Of a stretch of DNA of 64,000 nucleotides, positions 32,007-40,283 are shown piece by piece; positions within the stretch are counted from its first letter, which is position 1, and every line of letters starts with the position of its first letter. The notes under the pieces were generated by a model. The model ran no database searches, was not told where the DNA came from, and saw only the letters and a program-made list of their open reading frames with translations. The position numbers and the translations under genes were made by a program. The stretch comes from Acidobacteriota bacterium. Lineage in GTDB: Bacteria > Acidobacteriota > Blastocatellia > Pyrinomonadales > Pyrinomonadaceae. The stretch lies in assembly GCA_023389035.1 (NCBI GenBank), contig JAEWFC010000023.1, positions 248,001 through 312,000 of the forward strand, in the 5' to 3' direction.

Positions 32007-32864
32007 GTGAGAAACCCCCGCATTTTATTTTTAACCGCCCGGATGACCCGGGTGATAACTGCAGCACTTATCCTAACTTTTTCCGTCAACGTATCGTTGG
32101 CACAGAAGGTCGCGACATCGAAGTCGGAGATCAATATTGAAGTTCCGCAGACCCAAACATCTGAGGTCGACGCTCCGACACCGATCGTCTTCCCCGGTAA
32201 TCCCACTTGTGCAACTGTAAATGCTTCGACGAACCCGGCGTTTTCGCACATCGAAGACGATTTCGGTTTCAAGATCGACGAGGGCTCGCCGAATTATGCG
32301 AACGTGCCATTTACCAATGGTTCAAATCCTAGCCGCTCACTAATGGGGGCAGGCGTTTCCGCTGATCCCACGCGGTCGGTGTCGGTGTCCACGACGGCTG
32401 GCAACACGTTCAACTGGTCATCTACGAAGCAGATCACCGCAGTGATCGTTAAGGGTGGGCCGAACGGTGCGAACGTGTATCCGTACAATCCGTTTTCTTT
32501 TGGCGGTATCGCTGGCGGCGGAACGGGCCTGACCACGCCGGGGGCTTACGGGGTAAGTCACGTTGTGTTCTGCTTCGGGCTGCAGCTCGCACCTAGTGCA
32601 GCTAACGCATCGATCACCGGGCGCGTTCTGGATTCGACCGGAATGCCGATCCGCGGTGCTACGATCCAGATCTGGAACGTGAGTGCAGGCAGCTACGCTT
32701 ATGCATACACCAACACTTTCGGATACTACACTCTGGTTGATCTTCCCGTCGCTGATTTCTATGTGATGACGGCGAATCACGGACGGTACATTTTCGAGAA
32801 CAACGACCGGTCGTTCACCCTGGATGACAATTTAACAGGAGTCGATTTCGTCGCGGTCCAGTAG
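32007..32864 (+). CDS. Small exported protein with C-terminal FGYY module, GTG start
   Basis: This 285-residue protein starts at GTG 32007, preceded by AAGGAG at good spacing. A signal peptide follows (residues 1-34, RVITAALILTFSVNVSLAQ). Residues about 35-195 form an unrecognised domain (SHIEDDFGFKIDEGSPNYANVPF, ITAVIVKGGPNGANVYPYNPFSFGG) ending in SHVVFCFG. The last 85 residues are the shared module (ASITGRVLDSTGMPIRGATIQI, TNTFGYYTLVDLP, SFTLDDNLTGVDF). It lacks the extra beta domain of its two neighbours. Probably secreted or surface-bound; function unknown. Confidence 0.87.
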   Translation: MRNPRILFLTARMTRVITAALILTFSVNVSLAQKVATSKSEINIEVPQTQTSEVDAPTPIVFPGNPTCATVNASTNPAFSHIEDDFGFKIDEGSPNYANVPFTNGSNPSRSLMGAGVSADPTRSVSVSTTAGNTFNWSSTKQITAVIVKGGPNGANVYPYNPFSFGGIAGGGTGLTTPGAYGVSHVVFCFGLQLAPSAANASITGRVLDSTGMPIRGATIQIWNVSAGSYAYAYTNTFGYYTLVDLPVADFYVMTANHGRYIFENNDRSFTLDDNLTGVDFVAVQ

Positions 32865-32884
32865 GGCCCAAGACTTGGCATAAC

Positions 32885-32923
32885 AAAAGCGTGGGCGGCA
32901 CAAAAGCTGCTCACGCTTTTTTT
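32885..32923 (+). terminator. Terminator after the 285-residue protein gene
   Basis: AAAAGCGTG (32885-32893) pairs with CACGCTTTT (32912-32920), extended inward by GC pairs, and is followed by a T-run. Confidence 0.85.
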
Positions 32924-32946
32924 GTTTACTCGGTCTGTAAGGGTCT

Positions 32947-34455
32947 CTAGCCGATCGAGAATCCTTTCGCGGTTCGCCAGCGGGAGGGTTTGGTTGAGGT
33001 GATGGCCTGGCCGCTAACCGACGTGTTGGAATTACCCGCTGCAATAGCGGCAGCTATCACGGTTAGATCCGATCGAGCCTCAGAATCTACATCGTCAGTG
33101 GCAGCCGAGCGTCGTTCGAAATATCGCTCGATAAATCCCGTATCTAGCTGACCTGAGACGAATTCCTCGTCATTCATCACTTCGCGAAAGAAGGGCAGCG
33201 TTGTCTTGATCCCGCCGATGGAATATTCCGCCAGAGCACGACGCATTCTCTCGATAGCCTCTTTCCGGTCGCGGCCGTGCACCGCGAACTTTGAGATCAT
33301 CGGGTCGTAATGGATCGAGACCTCGCCGCTTTCATACACACCGCCGTCGTCGCGAACACCGGGCCCTTGCGGGATTCGCAAGCGAGTTATCTTGCCTGGC
33401 GAGGGCATAAAGTTGGCGTTTGGGTCCTCGGCATACACACGGCACTCGATCGCATGGCCGTCCAGACGAACATCTTCCTGTTTAAATGAAAGCTGCCCGC
33501 CCGCGGCGACATTGATCTGCTCACGGACAAGATCGATCCCGGTTACCAGTTCGGTCACCGGGTGCTCGACCTGCAGGCGAGTGTTCATTTCCAGAAAATA
33601 AAATGAGCGATCAACATCCGAGACGAGAAACTCGACCGTGCCCGCACCAACGTAGTTTACGGCCTTTGCCACCATCACAGCGCATGCTCCCATTTCCGCT
33701 CGAAGCTCTGCTGAATTGATAGGCGACGGCGCTTCTTCGATCACCTTTTGGTGTCGGCGTTGGATCGAGCATTCGCGTTCGCCAAGGTGGACGTGATTGC
33801 CGTGGCTGTCAGAAAAGACCTGTATCTCGATGTGTCTTGGACGTACAACGGCTTTTTCGATGTAAACTGCATCGTCGCCAAAGCTTGCGAGCGCCTCCGC
33901 CTGAGCATTTTCAAGTGCGGATCTGAGCTCGCTCTCTTCCCTGACGAGCCGCATTCCCTTGCCGCCGCCGCCCGCGGACGCCTTGAGCATTATTGGATAG
34001 CCGAACTCGGAAGAGACGCTGCGTGCTTCGTCGAACGACGTAAGGGCCGCGGTAGTGCCCGGCACTACCGGAACGCCGGCATCGATCGCGATCTTCCGGG
34101 CAGACATCTTGCCGCCCATCGCTTCCATCGCCTCGGGCGGCGGGCCGATGAATACGAGCCCGGCTGCGTTTACCTGTCTTACAAAGTCGGCATTTTCGGA
34201 CAGAAATCCGTAGCCGGGATGGATCGCCTCCGCACCGGTAGATCTTGCGGCCTCAATGATCTTTTCGCCGCGAAGATAGCTTTCGCTCGAGGCCGCAGGG
34301 CCGATACGGACTGCCTCATCCGCCATTCGCACATGAAGAGCATCCGCGTCTGCATCGGAAAATACGGCGACCGTAGCGATATTGAGCTCACGGCAAGCCC
34401 GAACTACGCGACATGCGATCTCGCCGCGATTGGCGATCAGGATCTTTCTGAACAT
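32947..34455 (-). CDS. accC: Acetyl-CoA carboxylase biotin carboxylase subunit
   Basis: This 502-residue ATP-grasp enzyme carboxylates biotin on the carrier protein in the first step of fatty acid synthesis. Seen are FRKILIANRGEIACRVVRACRELNI, the Gly-rich ATP loop KASAGGGGKGMRLV, ERECSIQRRHQKVIEEAPSP, FLEMNTRLQVEHPVTE and GHAIECRVYAEDP. The C-terminus runs about 50 residues beyond FIERYF with a low-complexity, Ser/Thr-rich tail. No accB gene is adjacent. It is the last gene of a leftward set that begins with a phosphatidyltransferase. Confidence 0.96.
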   Translation of the reverse strand: MFRKILIANRGEIACRVVRACRELNIATVAVFSDADADALHVRMADEAVRIGPAASSESYLRGEKIIEAARSTGAEAIHPGYGFLSENADFVRQVNAAGLVFIGPPPEAMEAMGGKMSARKIAIDAGVPVVPGTTAALTSFDEARSVSSEFGYPIMLKASAGGGGKGMRLVREESELRSALENAQAEALASFGDDAVYIEKAVVRPRHIEIQVFSDSHGNHVHLGERECSIQRRHQKVIEEAPSPINSAELRAEMGACAVMVAKAVNYVGAGTVEFLVSDVDRSFYFLEMNTRLQVEHPVTELVTGIDLVREQINVAAGGQLSFKQEDVRLDGHAIECRVYAEDPNANFMPSPGKITRLRIPQGPGVRDDGGVYESGEVSIHYDPMISKFAVHGRDRKEAIERMRRALAEYSIGGIKTTLPFFREVMNDEEFVSGQLDTGFIERYFERRSAATDDVDSEARSDLTVIAAAIAAGNSNTSVSGQAITSTKPSRWRTAKGFSIG

Positions 34456-34468
34456 CGATTCTTACTTC

Positions 34469-34759
34469 CTATTCGAGCATCGAATTGCCCTGATTTCGTG
34501 GGTCGTAGCGGATCCCGACCTTCGCTCCGGGTGCATAGCGAAGCGGTTGTCTTGCTTGTTCTTCCGACAGGATCTCAGAGGATTCAAAATCCACACCATT
34601 CAGGGTGTAGACATAAAACACGATCTCTTCGCCTTTCGGGCCGGTTTCGGTATCGATGATGCGGCCATCAGTTATCCGGCCGCTGTCGAGCAGAACCCGT
34701 CGCCGCTCTGCCTCGAGATCAACGAATCGCTTCTTTTTGAATAGCCCGAAAAGTCCCAT
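34469..34759 (-). CDS. Small hypothetical protein upstream of accC
   Basis: A 96-residue protein of unknown function. It begins MGLFGLFKKKRFVDLEAERRRVLLDSGRITDGRIID and continues GPKGEEIVFYVYTLNGVDFESSEIL with YAPGAKVGIRYDPRN. The second half looks like a small beta domain resembling DUF3592-type segments. The first residues are hydrophobic and basic but too short for a certain membrane anchor. It sits 3 nt after the preceding gene and 13 nt before accC, so it is co-transcribed. Confidence 0.65.
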   Translation of the reverse strand: MGLFGLFKKKRFVDLEAERRRVLLDSGRITDGRIIDTETGPKGEEIVFYVYTLNGVDFESSEILSEEQARQPLRYAPGAKVGIRYDPRNQGNSMLE

Positions 34760-34762
34760 TGC

Positions 34763-35188
34763 TCAGTCTAAGATCAGCGGCGGTTTGTTATACCGTGCCC
34801 GCAGGCTGTTGGCAGCTGCCAGCACGGCCGGACGCTTGATGATGCGTGCCTCGAGCGGCCGCTTGCCCGGGATATCCATCATTATAAGGCCGATCAGGAT
34901 CGTAAGAATTCCCTGCCCCGGGCCGATCAGCATTACAATACCCGCGATGACGAGTATCGCCCCGATAATGTTCTTGCCGACGGTGGCTCCCCAGCGTTTG
35001 AACCAGGACGCGTTCGGCATGAAATCCTGCTGATAATGCGTGCTAAAGTAGTTCGCCGGTATCTTGACCATGACTATCGCCACGATAAGTATGCTGGCGA
35101 AGAACGACACGACGAACAAGACCGCGCCCGCAACCAAACGGCCCAATGTCAAAGATTCCCAAAACCCGCCTACAAACTCAACGATCAT
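34763..35188 (-). CDS. PGPGW-like membrane protein
   Basis: A 141-residue protein with two to three transmembrane segments (LVAGAVLFVVSFFASILIVAIVMV and IIGAILVIAGIVMLIGPGQGILTILIGLIMM). The GPGQGILTILIGL motif resembles the PGPGW family of putative transmembrane proteins, whose function is not established. The C-terminal part is basic and cytoplasmic (KRPLEARIIKRPAVLAAANSLRARYN). Its start overlaps the stop of the CDP-alcohol phosphatidyltransferase gene by 4 nt (ATGA), indicating coupling. Confidence 0.7.
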   Translation of the reverse strand: MIVEFVGGFWESLTLGRLVAGAVLFVVSFFASILIVAIVMVKIPANYFSTHYQQDFMPNASWFKRWGATVGKNIIGAILVIAGIVMLIGPGQGILTILIGLIMMDIPGKRPLEARIIKRPAVLAAANSLRARYNKPPLILD

Positions 35189-35838
35189 TGTCCGACGCCT
35201 GCTTCCATCTTACGAAATTCTTTCCAGATAAAATACATCCGGTGGATCAGCGTCCAGACGGAACCAACCGCGAGTACCCATAGGACCTGCGGCATTCGGT
35301 TGAACCACCACGAGTCAGATGCCCAGTCCCACGTTGAGAGCGCACCAATTATTAGAAGCACCACTCGTTCAGGCCGCTGCAGAAAGCCGACATTGGCCTT
35401 TACGCCCAACCCTTCGGACCGGGCTGTCGTGTAGCTCACCATTACCGCGGCCATCATCGCAACGCCGGCAAGGATAACATTTAGCAGCGATCGCTGCGGC
35501 GTATTGCTTGCGTAAAACGCGATTATCCCCAGGAAAACGACCATGTCCGAAAGCCGGTCGAGCGACGAATCAAGAAAGCTGCCGAATTTCGTTACGTTAC
35601 CTGTAAGGCGGGCGACATTGCCGTCGAGCATGTCGAACAGGTTCGCTGCGATAAGCACGATCCCGGCCCAGAAAAACTCGCCCATCCCAAACAGCACGCC
35701 GCAGAATATGTTGATCGAGACACCGATCGTAGTAAGGACATTCGGCGGGACGCCCGCCGATGCAAGGCCGCGCACCATCGCGTTGATGATGCTCATTGCC
35801 CCGCGGCCGATAGCGGCCCCAATATTCAGTGCGCTCAT
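35185..35838 (-). CDS. CDP-alcohol phosphatidyltransferase family enzyme
   Basis: This 217-residue integral membrane enzyme transfers a phosphatidyl group from a CDP-lipid to an alcohol in phospholipid synthesis. The signature DGxxARxxxxxxxxGxxxDxxxD is complete: DGNVARLTGNVTKFGSFLDSSLD (the final Asp residues bind metal). About six transmembrane helices are predicted. The acceptor alcohol (glycerol phosphate, inositol phosphate or other) cannot be read from the sequence. It leads a four-gene leftward set ending in accC. Confidence 0.9.
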   Translation of the reverse strand: MSALNIGAAIGRGAMSIINAMVRGLASAGVPPNVLTTIGVSINIFCGVLFGMGEFFWAGIVLIAANLFDMLDGNVARLTGNVTKFGSFLDSSLDRLSDMVVFLGIIAFYASNTPQRSLLNVILAGVAMMAAVMVSYTTARSEGLGVKANVGFLQRPERVVLLIIGALSTWDWASDSWWFNRMPQVLWVLAVGSVWTLIHRMYFIWKEFRKMEAGVGQ

Positions 35839-36007
35839 TTACATTTGGGCGGCTGTAAATTGCACAAGCCGGCTCGAAGATCATTCAGACAACAGCTTCA
35901 TTTTTAAATACATACCTAAAAAAAGCAAAGATGATCCTTTCATGGTCGCCCGGCGGCAGTTTAACGAAGCTGAACGATGAGCATGAGCAGCGAGTGATAA
36001 ACAAAGA

Positions 36008-36035
36008 GGCCGCCTCGCTTTTAGTGCGGGCGGCC
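36008..36035 (-). terminator. Terminator after greA
   Basis: GGCCGCC (36008-36014) and GGCGGCC (36029-36035) pair, with additional CGC/GCG pairing inside. Read leftward, the stem is followed by a T-rich stretch (CTCTTTGTTT). Confidence 0.7.
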
Positions 36036-36057
36036 GTTTGATCAAATGCGTGAGTCG

Positions 36058-36528
36058 CTAGTCTGTCTGGTCGTGAACGGTAGTAAGCCGACTGATCTCG
36101 AAATTTCGCAGGCCGGTCGGCGTCTTAACACGAACCTCGTCTCCCTCGACCTTCCCGATCAAAGCCTGGCCGATCGGTGAGACCGTAGAGATCTGGCCGT
36201 TCTCAGGGTCACTTTCTTCCGAGGTCACGAGCTTATAGGTAACCTTTTCCTCTTTCTCAAGATCGAAAAGAACCACCGTCGACCCATACGCCACGCGATC
36301 CGTAGGTAATTTGGAGATGTCGATGGACTCGACCTCGTTGAGTCGCTGTCGCACCTGCATGATACGGGCCTGGACCATCGTCTGCCGTTCCATTGCGGCC
36401 TTATATTCCGCATTCTCACGCAGATCGCCCCATTCACGTGCCCTCTGGATCTCTTTCGGCAATGTAAAGTGCAGCTCGTCTTCCAGAGCGTCCAGCTCTT
36501 GCTTTAGTTTCTGTTTAACTTCTTCCAT
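36058..36528 (-). CDS. greA: Transcription elongation factor GreA
   Basis: This 156-residue factor restarts backtracked RNA polymerase by stimulating transcript cleavage. The N-terminal coiled coil carries the acidic tip region (AREWGDLRENAEYKAAMERQ), with the Asp and Glu needed for cleavage. The C-terminal FKBP-like domain has VAYGSTVVLFDLEKEEKVTYKLV and ISTVSPIGQALIGKVEGDEVRVKTP. It lies 18 nt downstream of pfkA on the same strand and is probably co-transcribed with it. Confidence 0.96.
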   Translation of the reverse strand: MEEVKQKLKQELDALEDELHFTLPKEIQRAREWGDLRENAEYKAAMERQTMVQARIMQVRQRLNEVESIDISKLPTDRVAYGSTVVLFDLEKEEKVTYKLVTSEESDPENGQISTVSPIGQALIGKVEGDEVRVKTPTGLRNFEISRLTTVHDQTD

Positions 36529-36546
36529 ATTCCAAGTTTAGTTTTG

Positions 36547-37632
36547 TTAACCCCTGCCTTCCTTCGGTGCCGCAAAGGAGATGCCGATGTCCCGAGCACT
36601 TTTCACCAACTGTCCCTCGGTCGGCACTGTCTTGATATTCGCACAAGCCTCCGACAGAGGCACTGTCGTTATCGTTCCCGCCTGAAGGGCGACCATTCGG
36701 CCGGTTTCTCCCGCAGCGAGAGCATTCACCGCACAGGTGCCAAAGTTCGTTCCAAGCATGCGGTCAAAAGCATTAGGACTGCCGCCGCGCTGCAGATGCC
36801 CGAGCACAACACACCGCGACTCTTTACCTGTGAGCCGCTCGACCTCGCGCGTCACGTGATCGCCCATCCCGCCGAGCCGCAGTTCTTTTTCGTCCGAGTA
36901 GATCTCGCTTTTGCCCACCTCTCGGGCACCTTCGGCGACGACGATGTTGGTAAAGTTCGATCCCCCTTTTTCACGCTCATTGACCTTTTGAGCGATCGAT
37001 TCGAACGAAAAATGGATCTCCGGGATCAGTATGATATCAGCGCTGCCGGCGAGCCCTGCGTGAAGGGCTATCCAGCCCGTATTTCTGCCCATCACCTCCA
37101 GCACCATCACCCGGTCATGCGATGCTGCCGTCGTATGAAGCCGGTCAAGTGCCTCGGTAGCGACGTCGATCGCGGTCATAAAGCCGAATGTCAGTTCGGT
37201 GGCTGCGAGGTCGTTATCGATGGTTTTCGGAACGCCGATTATCGGAAAGCCGCGATTGTGGAACTGCTCTGCGATAGCAAGCGTGCCCTCGCCGCCGAGA
37301 ACGACAAGAGCCTCAATTCCCAAAATATCAAGATTTGCCAGCGCCTCAGCGATCGGCATCTCAGGAAAGTTCGGCTTTCCATCGACCATCTTTACAAAAC
37401 TTCCGCGGTTGCGGGTGCCGAGAATCGTTCCGCCGCGGGGCAGTATCCCGCTCACGGTATGGCGGGTGAGGTTCATCGTGTGAGTTTCGCCAAGAATACC
37501 CTCAAAAGAGTCCTCGATTCCGATAACCTTCATCCCGTATCGGCCGATCGCAGTCCGCACCACGGCGCGAATCACTGCGTTCAGGCCGGGTGCGTCGCCA
37601 CCGCCGGTTAGAATTCCGATCTGTTTATACAT
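36547..37632 (-). CDS. pfkA: 6-phosphofructokinase, group III (GGEGT/PKTIDND type)
   Basis: This 361-residue enzyme phosphorylates fructose 6-phosphate. Visible are ILTGGGDAPGLNAVIRAV, the phosphoryl-donor motif GGEGT (113-117), PKTIDND (135-141, catalytic Asp), MGRNTGW, and the substrate-binding segment VVLGHLQRGGSPNAFDR. GGEGT with PKTIDND is the group III pattern. A Gly at the key donor position suggests ATP, while the Lys of PKTIDND is shared with PPi-dependent enzymes. Allosteric behaviour cannot be predicted. It leads a pair with greA. Confidence 0.95.
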   Translation of the reverse strand: MYKQIGILTGGGDAPGLNAVIRAVVRTAIGRYGMKVIGIEDSFEGILGETHTMNLTRHTVSGILPRGGTILGTRNRGSFVKMVDGKPNFPEMPIAEALANLDILGIEALVVLGGEGTLAIAEQFHNRGFPIIGVPKTIDNDLAATELTFGFMTAIDVATEALDRLHTTAASHDRVMVLEVMGRNTGWIALHAGLAGSADIILIPEIHFSFESIAQKVNEREKGGSNFTNIVVAEGAREVGKSEIYSDEKELRLGGMGDHVTREVERLTGKESRCVVLGHLQRGGSPNAFDRMLGTNFGTCAVNALAAGETGRMVALQAGTITTVPLSEACANIKTVPTEGQLVKSARDIGISFAAPKEGRG

Positions 37633-37709
37633 AATTCGGCTTGCAAAGCCATTTTACTTCATCGACTAACAATCCCGAAATTTCGACATTTTTTGGATAT
37701 AAAAATCAA

Positions 37710-37737
37710 GCGAGCCCGAACGACCGTCCGGGCTCGC
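37710..37737 (-). terminator. Terminator after the S41 peptidase gene
   Basis: A 9-bp perfect stem (GCGAGCCCG, 37710-37718, with CGGGCTCGC, 37729-37737) is followed, reading leftward, by TTGATTTTTAT. Confidence 0.8.
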
Positions 37738-37756
37738 GAAAATAGTGTTCAATGGG

Positions 37757-39394
37757 TTATCGGCCGGCCAGATCGACCTGAGCGAGCCTTGCAGCCTGCG
37801 GCATTACTTCCAGAGCTTTTAAGACCTGCGGATCGACCTCGACGAAGACTTGGGCCGCGGCCTCGTTGGAATAGAAGGCAGATGCAAGTTCCTGCCGGAT
37901 CCTTGTCCGAGCGTACTCAGCATTTGCATTGATCTGTTCCGCAGTCAGATTCGACTCCTTATCGGAGGCGGCGAACCCTCGGAAAAGATCGAACAGACGA
38001 TCATTGACCGGAAACGCGTTCGGCGGAAGCGTAGTCTGATGGTTTTGCCGGTCGACCCGTAGCGACTCAAATCCGGCGACCTTTCCGGCCACAACCTGCC
38101 GCACGAAAAAGAACGCCGACTCGTTGATACGAAAGCGGACATTGTTGAACTGCAGTTGAGCGACCTCAACATCGGGCATGATCCCGCGGCCGCCATAAAG
38201 CGTCCGCCCGTCAGGCGTTGTTATTGGAACACCTTTCGGCTTGGGCTTGGGTGCGTCGGTTGCTTCGGCGGTAGGATCATTCCCATTACCGTTCGTATAA
38301 TATTCGTATATCGAACCGCTGGAGTAATCCCGCTGCAGCGATCGGCCGAGCGGGGTGTAGTAGCGTGCCGTCGTTAACGTCAGGCCCGATTGGAAAGGAA
38401 GCGGGAATACTCGTTGCACGAGGCCTTTGCCAAAGCTTTCCGTTCCGACGATAAGCCCACGGCCGTAATCCTGGATCGCACCCGCGACGATCTCGGAAGC
38501 CGATGCGGAACCGCCGTTGATCATAACGATAACGGGGTAATTCCCTTTCATTCCGCCGCGGGTATTCAGTTTTTGTTCGCGGGCGTAACGTGAACGTCCC
38601 TTAACGGAAACCACAGCTTTACCTGAAGGTATAAACCTGCCCACCACATCCACTGCCTGCGGCAGCAAACCGCCGGGGTTATTGCGGACGTCAAGGATGA
38701 CGCTCTTCATGCCCTGTTTCGCGAGCTCATCCAATGCCTGGTCGAGCTCGTCGGCAGTAGTTTCCTGAAAGCCGCCGGTCAGGCCGATGTAGCCGACGCC
38801 ATTCGGAAGCATGAAATAATTACGGATCGACGGCAGCGGAACACCGCCGCGGACAATATCAAAATCGACCGGGCCAGCCGCAGTGGCTCGTTCGACCTTA
38901 ACTTTTACTGTAGTTCCTCGTTCGCCTCTAACGTTCTTCGAAACCTCCGCGCTGGTCCATTCTCGGGCATCTTTTCCGTCCACTTGCACGATGCGATCAC
39001 CGTACCTCACGCCGGCCTTTTCCGCCGGAGTTCCCGGCAGAACCGACTGTACATAGACACCGTCGCGATGTTGAAGGATCGACACTCCGATACCATAGAA
39101 CTGCGAGGACTGTTCCTCGCTGAGCTTTCTGAACTCTTCACGTGTAAAGAATTGCGAGTGCGGATCAAGCGACCAAAGCATGCTCTGGATCGAGGTATCA
39201 GCCGTTTTCTCGTGATCGATCGCACCAACGTAATGCTGATCGATCGTCGCGAGAGCTTCGCGATAGTCGCCGATAATCTTCTCGGGGGTCGTCGTCGAAT
39301 CTGCAGAGGTCGCGGGCAACCGTCCGAATAGGCCTCCCGCGATCGCTCCGAGCGAGACTAAAACGAGTGCTATCAATGAAAAGCGTTTATTCAT
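37757..39394 (-). CDS. ctpA: S41 carboxy-terminal processing peptidase (CtpA type)
   Basis: This 545-residue periplasmic or exported protease has an N-terminal signal/anchor (FSLIALVLVSLGAIAGGLFG), a PDZ domain (about 95-170, VLPGTPAEKAGVRYGDRIVQVDG) and the S41 core. Ser298 in NGGSASASEI and Lys323 in SFGKG form the catalytic dyad. The C-terminal 120 residues are a family-specific extension with an all-helical look (LFDLFRGFAASDKESNLTAEQI). The substrate is unknown; related enzymes process the C-termini of envelope proteins. ATG 39394 gives the signal sequence. Confidence 0.95.
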   Translation of the reverse strand: MNKRFSLIALVLVSLGAIAGGLFGRLPATSADSTTTPEKIIGDYREALATIDQHYVGAIDHEKTADTSIQSMLWSLDPHSQFFTREEFRKLSEEQSSQFYGIGVSILQHRDGVYVQSVLPGTPAEKAGVRYGDRIVQVDGKDAREWTSAEVSKNVRGERGTTVKVKVERATAAGPVDFDIVRGGVPLPSIRNYFMLPNGVGYIGLTGGFQETTADELDQALDELAKQGMKSVILDVRNNPGGLLPQAVDVVGRFIPSGKAVVSVKGRSRYAREQKLNTRGGMKGNYPVIVMINGGSASASEIVAGAIQDYGRGLIVGTESFGKGLVQRVFPLPFQSGLTLTTARYYTPLGRSLQRDYSSGSIYEYYTNGNGNDPTAEATDAPKPKPKGVPITTPDGRTLYGGRGIMPDVEVAQLQFNNVRFRINESAFFFVRQVVAGKVAGFESLRVDRQNHQTTLPPNAFPVNDRLFDLFRGFAASDKESNLTAEQINANAEYARTRIRQELASAFYSNEAAAQVFVEVDPQVLKALEVMPQAARLAQVDLAGR

Positions 39395-39533
39395 GGGTAT
39401 ACGGGCCGACCGCTAAGTATCTTAACATAATTGGATTAGGCCGGTACTGGAATTGGTTGTCAGATAGTTTTCCGTCAGGCGAGCCGTGGATTTACTTTTC
39501 AGGGTGCAGGATTTACCATTTACGTTTTGCCTG

Positions 39534-40283
39534 ATGAACCCTGAGATATCCATTGTAGTCCCTGCTTTTGAAGAAGAAGAACGGCTTGGCACGTCCATCG
39601 GCCTGATCCTTTCACATATTCAGAAAAACGGGATAAACGCGGAATTGATCATCGTTGACGACGGTTCCGCGGACCGGACACGTGACGTCGCCCGAGAAGC
39701 TTCGGCTGCCTATCCGGACATATCCTCTCAGGTAATACGATACGAACCCAACAGAGGAAAAGGTTTCGCAGTTAAGACCGGGCTGCTCGCTGCAAGGGCT
39801 GACATTGCGCTATTCAGCGACGCCGACCTTTCGACACCGATCGAAGAAATGGAAAAGCTGCTTGAGCCTATCCGCAGCGGCAATTACGACGTCGCGTTCG
39901 GTTCTCGGGCACTGGACCGGTCACTGATCGGGACGCATCAGCCGTGGCGACGGGAACAGGGCGGAAAGGTGTTTAACCTCGTCGTGCGAATGATGACCGG
40001 TATGCCTTTCTGGGACACCCAGTGTGGATTTAAGGCGTTCAGGATGCAGACGTTTCGTCCGCTCCTGGACGTGATGCAGATCGAGCGGTTCGGTTTTGAT
40101 GTAGAGTTTCTATACGTCGCCCAGTTGCACGGGCTGAGGTTGCTGGAAGTGCCGGTCCGCTGGAACAACGATGATCGCAGTAAGGTAAGTGTGATCCGCG
40201 ACAGCATTAGGATGTTTGATGAGGTGCGGCAGATCCGGCGAAATGCATCAAGAGGAGTTTACGGGAATGTCAGCAAAGCTTAA
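39534..40283 (+). CDS. Family 2 glycosyltransferase, dolichyl/polyprenyl-phosphate glucosyltransferase-like
   Basis: This 249-residue GT-A enzyme carries ISIVVPAFEEEERLGTSI, the DxD-like motif FSDADLSTP, and IIVDDGSADRTRDVA. DTQCGFKAFRMQTFRPLLDVMQIERFGFDVEFLYVA and VPVRWNNDDRSKV match polyprenyl-phosphate sugar synthases of the Alg5 type. It probably loads a sugar onto a lipid carrier for glycan or protein modification. ATG 39534 is preferred to GTG 39486, as it gives the usual family N-terminus. The 3' end overlaps pdxJ by 17 nt. Confidence 0.88.
   Translation: MNPEISIVVPAFEEEERLGTSIGLILSHIQKNGINAELIIVDDGSADRTRDVAREASAAYPDISSQVIRYEPNRGKGFAVKTGLLAARADIALFSDADLSTPIEEMEKLLEPIRSGNYDVAFGSRALDRSLIGTHQPWRREQGGKVFNLVVRMMTGMPFWDTQCGFKAFRMQTFRPLLDVMQIERFGFDVEFLYVAQLHGLRLLEVPVRWNNDDRSKVSVIRDSIRMFDEVRQIRRNASRGVYGNVSKA

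Noticed and set aside
33748..34659. Plus-strand open frame of 303 codons antisense to accC
   Set aside because: It is a composition shadow of accC and the next small gene, with no family pattern.
36544..37611. Plus-strand open frame of 355 codons antisense to pfkA
   Set aside because: It mirrors pfkA almost exactly, has no recognisable domain, and the opposite frame encodes a complete phosphofructokinase.
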